64,000 nucleotides of DNA from Lentisalinibacter sp964427415 (GTDB lineage Bacteria > Pseudomonadota > Gammaproteobacteria > Steroidobacterales > Woeseiaceae): NCBI GenBank assembly GCA_964427415.1, contig CAYRUH010000019.1, forward strand, positions 3,743 to 67,742. The letters are read 5' to 3'. Both the position numbers and the translations under genes were made by a program. The notes under the pieces are model-generated. The model made no database searches. It was not told where the DNA came from and saw only the letters and a list, made by a program, of their open reading frames with translations. Positions within the stretch are counted from its first letter, which is position 1. Each line of letters opens with the position of its first letter. Positions 62,311 through 64,000 of the stretch are shown piece by piece.

Positions 62311-63929
62311 GCCAGGGGTCGGCCGGCGAGGGGGATAGGGGGTCCCGCTACGACGTCGTCATCATCGGCGGCGGCATTAACGGCGCGGGCATCGCGCGGG
62401 ACGCCGCCGAGCGGGGCCTGGATGTGCTGCTGCTGGAGCAGGACGACTTCTCTGCGGGAACCACGGCCTGGTCCAGCCGACTCATCCACGGCGGGCTGCG
62501 TTACCTGGAATACGCGGAGATCTCGCTGGTCTATGAGTCGCTGCACGAGCGGCGCCACCTGCTCGAGGCCGCGCCCCACCTCGTTCATCCGCTGAAACTG
62601 GTGATTCCGGTCTATCGGGGCGCGCGGCGCGGGAAGGCGCTGATCAGGGCTGGCATGCTCGCCTACGACCTGCTCTCCCTGGGTAAGGAACTGCCGGGGC
62701 ACGACATGTTGAGCCGGCGGGAGTTGCTGGCCGAGGAGCCCGGGATTCTGGCCGACGGACTGCGCGGGGCTGCCGCCTATTACGATGCCCAGGTACCCTG
62801 GGCGGAGCGGCTGGTGATCGAGAATCTGGTGGCGGCCGAGCGGGCCGGAGCCGTGCTGCGGAACTATTGCCGGGTGGAGGCGCTCTGCGATGGCTCGGGC
62901 ACGATGGACGGCGTCGAGTACCGGGATCTGGCGACGGGAGTTCTGCAGCGCGTGCATGCGCCTGTGGTCGTCAATGCCGGCGGCCCGTGGGTGGATCGGG
63001 TGCTGAAAGGGTTGCCGGCGCGGCTGCCGCGGCTGATGGGCGGCACGAAGGGCAGCCACGTGGTGGTCTCGCCGTTCGCGGGGGCACCCAAGAGCGCATT
63101 CTATATCGAGGCGGAGGCCGACGGGCGGCCGATGTTCGTCATCCCGTGGGCCGGGCTGTACCTGATTGGTACCACGGATATCCGGTATTCCGGCGACCCG
63201 GCGGATGCGCGGGCGAGCAGCGAGGAGGTGGACTACCTGCTGGCGGAAGCCAACCGGGTATTCCCGCGGGCTGGTCTCGGGCGGGAATCGGCGCTCTACA
63301 CCTATTGCGGCGTGCGGCCGTTACCGTGGGAGGAGGGGCCGGAGGGTGCCATTACGCGCAAGCACATCATCCGCGAACACGACGACGTGGCCCGGGGGTT
63401 ACTGTCGATCATCGGCGGCAAGCTCACCACTTATCGGCACCTGGCGGAGGAGGTCGTGGACCGCATCGGCCGGCTGCTGGAACGCGATCTGCCCGGGTGT
63501 CCCACGGATGATGAGCCGCTGCCCGGCGGTGCGGATTTCGACGAGGCACGGCAGCGGCTGGCGGCGGCCGGGATCGTCGGGGAGAAGACCGCCGGCCATC
63601 TGATCTCGGTCTACGGTAGTCGGGCGCTTGAGATCGCGGAAATAGCAGTCGCGGAGCCGGCGCTGGGCGAGATCGTCTGCGAGCGCAGCGGCGCGATCGC
63701 CGCCGAGGTGGTCTTCAGCCTGGAGCAGGAACACGCCCGCACTCTGGACGATCTGCTGCATCGGCGCATGATGATCGGCTTGGGCCCGAAGCTGGGGCTG
63801 GATGTGCTGGAGGCCGTGGCAGCGGTCGCCGGCGGCCACCTGGGCTGGACCGGTGAAGAACGCAGTGCCGAGAAAGCCGCCTACCGCCAACGCCTCGACC
63901 GCTTTAAGGTGCCGGACCGAACTTTTTAA
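62307..63929 (+). CDS. glpD: Aerobic glycerol-3-phosphate dehydrogenase
   Basis: A 540-residue FAD-dependent enzyme, starting GTG 62307 overlapping proA. The N-terminal FAD motif VVIIGGGINGAGIARDAAERG, the segment WSSRLIHGGLRYLEYAEISL, VNAGGPWVDRVL, GTTDIRYSGDP and the C-terminal GGKLTTYRHLAEEVVDRI all match GlpD. It oxidises sn-glycerol 3-phosphate to DHAP at the inner membrane, passing electrons to quinone. Association with proBA rather than glpK is unusual. Confidence 0.95.
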   Translation: MSQGSAGEGDRGSRYDVVIIGGGINGAGIARDAAERGLDVLLLEQDDFSAGTTAWSSRLIHGGLRYLEYAEISLVYESLHERRHLLEAAPHLVHPLKLVIPVYRGARRGKALIRAGMLAYDLLSLGKELPGHDMLSRRELLAEEPGILADGLRGAAAYYDAQVPWAERLVIENLVAAERAGAVLRNYCRVEALCDGSGTMDGVEYRDLATGVLQRVHAPVVVNAGGPWVDRVLKGLPARLPRLMGGTKGSHVVVSPFAGAPKSAFYIEAEADGRPMFVIPWAGLYLIGTTDIRYSGDPADARASSEEVDYLLAEANRVFPRAGLGRESALYTYCGVRPLPWEEGPEGAITRKHIIREHDDVARGLLSIIGGKLTTYRHLAEEVVDRIGRLLERDLPGCPTDDEPLPGGADFDEARQRLAAAGIVGEKTAGHLISVYGSRALEIAEIAVAEPALGEIVCERSGAIAAEVVFSLEQEHARTLDDLLHRRMMIGLGPKLGLDVLEAVAAVAGGHLGWTGEERSAEKAAYRQRLDRFKVPDRTF

Positions 63930-64000
63930 ACTTTTGAAACTTATTTGCTAGTGTCCTGCTCTATTAATTAATTGAATTATTCTATGCAGAAATTGTCGTA
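63930..64000. other. AT-rich intergenic end of window
   Basis: The 71 nt after glpD are strikingly AT-rich (TTTTTAAACTTTTGAAAC, ATTAATTAATTGAATTATT) compared with the rest of the window. No gene or clear terminator can be identified before the edge. Confidence 0.5.

Overview
The window is GC-rich and densely coded, with Gammaproteobacterial-type gene content. It has a TonB-dependent receptor of the 'EEIIVTAERR' type, a CpxRA/Spy-like envelope-stress module, an LpxH-like phosphatase, leuCD, ilvB/ilvN, proBA, glpK/glpD and abundant fatty-acid and CoA genes. It reads as an aerobic, probably marine or free-living gammaproteobacterium (Woeseiales or Ectothiorhodospiraceae-like is a guess). Two runs of exactly 100 N show that this is a scaffolded draft assembly. 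No rRNA, tRNA, CRISPR array or complete insertion sequence was recognised.

Layout. 1-9.2 kb: branched-chain amino acid catabolism (BCKDH E1 alpha, leucine dehydrogenase) divergent from an Lrp-type regulator; an aspartate/aromatic aminotransferase; a class V aminotransferase coupled to purU; leuCD; and a HAD phosphatase. 9.2-20 kb: a TonB receptor with a GntR-like palindrome upstream, a peroxiredoxin-like protein, an acyl-CoA dehydrogenase relic, an SDR, a long inverted repeat, a quinone oxidoreductase, a DUF6502/DUF5666 pair, CorA and an MFS transporter. 20-28 kb: an alpha/beta-hydrolase relic, acetoacetyl-CoA synthetase, an internally deleted thioesterase, glpK, a GT4 glycosyltransferase, a PAP2 phosphatase and an LpxH-like phosphatase followed by two tiny coupled ORFs. 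28-34.2 kb: a beta-oxidation operon (MaoC hydratase, SDR, thiolase, acyl-CoA dehydrogenase) with a Ser/Thr kinase bearing zinc ribbons and a PP2C phosphatase inserted in the middle. 34.2-37 kb: CpxA/CpxR-like two-component system divergent from a Spy/CpxP-like protein.

37.3-50.4 kb holds the most striking content: a one-directional, tightly packed cluster of two lipoproteins, a degenerate kinase-TM-TPR protein, an FHA-like/PEGA/sulfatase-modifying-factor protein, an acidic exported protein, a MotA/TolQ/ExbB proton channel, an Hsp70/actin-like-FHA protein and two paralogous membrane-anchored VWA proteins. An OmpA-like protein follows. The VWA proteins start with a short basic tail and one membrane helix carrying an Asp placed like the protonatable Asp of ExbD/TolR/MotB. 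I propose an uncharacterised proton-motive-force-driven envelope machine, possibly gated by phospho-Thr signalling.

50.4-64 kb: Hsp20, a GFA-family protein, a GNAT acetyltransferase, pterin carbinolamine dehydratase, a DUF1295 reductase-like protein, Thr/Ser dehydratase, a DUF1838 protein, aldehyde dehydrogenase, and acetolactate synthase subunits encoded divergently (ilvB minus; ilvN-proB-proA-glpD plus).

A secondary theme is decay by truncation or internal deletion of lipid-metabolism genes (12.7, 20.3 and 22.7 kb) and short in-frame tandem repeats (4.2, 4.3, 37.7 and 39.8 kb), two of which coincide with the assembly gaps.
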